Shown here: positions 5,994 through 7,849 of the stretch, in pieces
Position numbering within the stretch: position 1 is the first letter of the stretch
Layout: each line of letters starts with the position of its first letter
Origin: Pseudomonadota bacterium
GTDB lineage: Bacteria > Pseudomonadota > Gammaproteobacteria > Acidiferrobacterales > Acidiferrobacteraceae
Length of the DNA: 7,849 nt
NCBI GenBank assembly: GCA_021795255.1
Contig: JAJYPQ010000168.1
Span: 1 to 7,849 of the forward strand
Direction: 5' to 3'
Notes under the pieces: model-generated
What the model saw: only the letters and a program-made list of their open reading frames with translations
Told to the model about the DNA's origin: nothing
Databases searched by the model: none
Translations under genes and position numbers: made by a program

Positions 5994-7849
5994 TCATAAA
6001 CGTTCCCATATCGTCACCTGGGCTAGAGAGTGCTGGAATTTGCGCGCAGTCTCGCGGATAACGAACGGCACATCAAAGGGGCTGCCGTCTAGCAGGCGAA
6101 ACCGGTCTGTGAGAAGGCCTTTGAGCGCATCGAAGGTCGTCCAGGTTTCTCCGTTGCGTTTGTATCCTCCTAGCCACTCTTCGCGCGCGGTGTGCTCGCT
6201 AAGCCAGGTGTAAGGCGAAGTGAGAACGAGGAGGCCGCCCGGCAGGATGCGATCGCCGATGTCTTCTAGAAACTGTCGCGGTTGGTAGAGACGATCAATC
6301 AAGTTTGCGGCAATGACTAGGTCGTAGCCGGTGAAATGGGGCTTGAGGTTACACGCGTCCCCCTGAAAAAATTCCACGCGCTCGGCCGTCTCCTCAAGAG
6401 CCAAATCTTGGAGTTGTACGGTCCGGTAGCTTTTGAGTTCGCCTTCGTCTGTCAGGGTGTAGGAGTAATGGCCTTTCGTCCGTAGGCGCGTGCCAACCTG
6501 GATGAATCGAGCCGAGAAATCGACCCCGGTCACGCGGACCCCAGCGCGCGCCAACTCGAAGCTCGTACGTCCGACTGCGCAACCGAGGTCTAGGGCGTGC
6601 CGGAACGGCCGTCCCTTCATGGCACGAATGGCGATCTCGGCGATAGTGGCGGGGAAGTTTTTTATCCCGAAATAGTCGGCGCCGTAATGGAATTCCGCGT
6701 ACTGTGAAACCGCGTCATCGGATTCGTAGACCGGGGCGTCCGGCAGGGGGTTCGTCGATTCGACGTAGCGGAAGCCCGCGTGCTGGAAAAAATGCCGGCG
6801 GAAGGCGTAGCGGGCGGTTATGTGGGTTTCATTGCCGAGGCTCATGAAAGACCCGCCTTTCATGAGGTTGTGCTGTTGGTCGAAGGTCGGCACGGAGAAA
6901 TCGTCATAAGCGGGATGCACCGCAAAATCTCTAAAGGGATAGATCGGCGAGGCGGTCCATTGCCACACGTTCCCCAAGACATCGTAGAAGTCGCCATGCC
7001 GAAACTGGTCGACAGGACAGGGTGAGGCCGCGTAGCTCAATCCGATGTTGGCGGGCGTCTCCTTCCAGAGATGTGCGTCCGGAATGCCGCTTAGGTCCCG
7101 CAGTCTTCGCCATTCATCTTCCGTAGGTAGGCGCAATAGCCGTTCGGTTTGCTGCGATTTCCAGGCACAGAAGGCCTGGGCCTCGTGGCAATTGACCTCC
7201 ACCGGCCAGTTCCAAGGCATGGGCCGCTCTTCTGCTATGACGCGCAAGCGCCAATCGGCCCCGTTCGCGACCCAGAACGACGGGTGTGAGGCCTTGGCAA
7301 AGGCCCGCCATTGCGCCCCCTCTTCGGTCCACCAGCGCGCATCCTCGTAGCCACCGGACTGGACAAAGCCCAGGTACTCCTCGTTGCTGACGAGATAGCG
7401 GCTCGCGGCAAAATCCGCGAGGATCGCCTCGTGGCTCCCGTATTCGTTGTCCCATCCATAGAGCACGTCGGGGCGCTGTTTACCCGAGACTACGCGGCCG
7501 CCCGCTACCGGAAGAAGGGTATTGGCGAGGCCTCTTCCGTACTCTTTATGACTCGGGAAATCCGCAAGCGTGCGTACGCGCGACAAGGGAAGTTGGCGTA
7601 TCAGCACCGAACTTGTCTCGAGATGAATGTATTCGTGTTCTATCCCCATGAGGATGATCCACCAGGGAGACTCCCAGGAGATAGGCAAGGTCAGGGGCAA
7701 GGCCTGGATTTGCTGGTCTACGAGCTCGCGCACCTGGTTCCGATAAGTCCGCACGGCCTCGACGCTGGGCCACTCGCCGTCATGTTCCTCGAGATCGTCC
7801 CAGGACATCTCGTCGACCCCGACTGCGAAGGCCGACTCTAAGGCTGAGT
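5994..7849 (-). CDS. ovoA: 5-histidylcysteine sulfoxide synthase / mercaptohistidine methyltransferase OvoA, 5'-truncated by window edge
   Basis: OvoA is a non-heme iron enzyme that joins cysteine to histidine with oxygen, forming 5-histidylcysteine sulfoxide. After cleavage by the lyase OvoB, its C-terminal domain N-methylates the product to ovothiol A. About 617 codons are visible; full OvoA has about 700 residues. The frame stays open to the right edge and encodes ESAFAVGVDE directly before MSWDD, matching conserved family sequence, so Met at 7808 is internal. Counting from that Met, the DinB-like domain holds the iron-binding HEYIHLE at 58-64 (His58, His62, Glu64). The FGE-sulfatase-like domain (about 110-350) has LPTEDEWR at 227-234, DVLGNVWQWT at 276-285 and MKGGSF at 316-321. 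The methyltransferase domain (about 365-604) has the SAM-binding DLGCAVGRTSFELA at 407-420, GVDFS at 428-432, and LPGGLLVLTSPYTWL at 522-536. The C-terminal methyltransferase separates OvoA from the ergothioneine enzyme EgtB. It is followed by the peroxiredoxin gene after 84 nt. No ovoB is visible. Confidence 0.95.
   Translation of the reverse strand, partial: SALESAFAVGVDEMSWDDLEEHDGEWPSVEAVRTYRNQVRELVDQQIQALPLTLPISWESPWWIILMGIEHEYIHLETSSVLIRQLPLSRVRTLADFPSHKEYGRGLANTLLPVAGGRVVSGKQRPDVLYGWDNEYGSHEAILADFAASRYLVSNEEYLGFVQSGGYEDARWWTEEGAQWRAFAKASHPSFWVANGADWRLRVIAEERPMPWNWPVEVNCHEAQAFCAWKSQQTERLLRLPTEDEWRRLRDLSGIPDAHLWKETPANIGLSYAASPCPVDQFRHGDFYDVLGNVWQWTASPIYPFRDFAVHPAYDDFSVPTFDQQHNLMKGGSFMSLGNETHITARYAFRRHFFQHAGFRYVESTNPLPDAPVYESDDAVSQYAEFHYGADYFGIKNFPATIAEIAIRAMKGRPFRHALDLGCAVGRTSFELARAGVRVTGVDFSARFIQVGTRLRTKGHYSYTLTDEGELKSYRTVQLQDLALEETAERVEFFQGDACNLKPHFTGYDLVIAANLIDRLYQPRQFLEDIGDRILPGGLLVLTSPYTWLSEHTAREEWLGGYKRNGETWTTFDALKGLLTDRFRLLDGSPFDVPFVIRETARKFQHSLAQVTIWERL

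Noticed and set aside
7311..7841. 176-codon open frame on the plus strand opposite ovoA
   Set aside because: It is antisense to the conserved iron-binding and FGE-like domains of OvoA, and its translation matches no family I recognise.

Overview
This window looks like chromosomal DNA of a proteobacterium, most likely a gammaproteobacterium. The base composition is moderately GC-rich by eye. Four genes are recognisable homologues of well-known E. coli proteins (YeaH, YcgB/SpoVR, SrkA/YihE and glutathione reductase). A fifth is a peroxiredoxin-glutaredoxin hybrid of the kind described in Haemophilus. The genus cannot be named from the sequence. No phage, IS, tRNA, rRNA or CRISPR signature was seen. 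The window is densely packed with core-type stress genes.

Layout. (1) Positions 1-2309, plus strand: the 3' part of a yeaH-type DUF444/VWA gene overlaps by 11 nt a full-length SpoVR/YcgB gene. In related bacteria this pair follows the PrkA-type kinase yeaG, which would lie left of the window. (2) Positions 2310-2368: a short convergent gap with a GC-rich hairpin. (3) Positions 2369-3367, minus strand: srkA, a stress-response Ser/Thr kinase. It has a good -35/-10 pair placed so that the transcript would begin at the start codon, so it may be leaderless. (4) Positions 3368-3748: a 381-nt stretch that holds a 45-codon gene for a very basic small protein (3539-3676, plus) and a nested inverted repeat before the next convergent gene. 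(5) Positions 3749-7849, minus strand: three genes read right to left, ovoA (cut by the right edge), the peroxiredoxin-glutaredoxin fusion, and gor. They are separated by 84 and 67 nt and are probably co-transcribed, at least in part.

How they fit together. The right half is a compact thiol-redox module. OvoA joins cysteine to histidine on the way to ovothiol A and carries the methyltransferase for the last step. The hybrid peroxiredoxin reduces peroxides using glutathione through its own glutaredoxin domain. Gor regenerates glutathione with NADPH. The left half carries stationary-phase or starvation-associated functions (YeaH, SpoVR) and a stress kinase. The strongest hypothesis from this window is therefore a general and oxidative stress locus in which ovothiol synthesis is physically linked to the glutathione peroxide-reduction cycle. 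The ovothiol lyase OvoB is not in the window.

Two start or boundary points matter to a reader. The methionine at 7808 is not the ovoA start, because the reading frame stays open to the window edge and encodes family-conserved sequence. The gor frame stays open well past its real start at 5098, but that upstream part lies inside the peroxiredoxin gene and is not coding.
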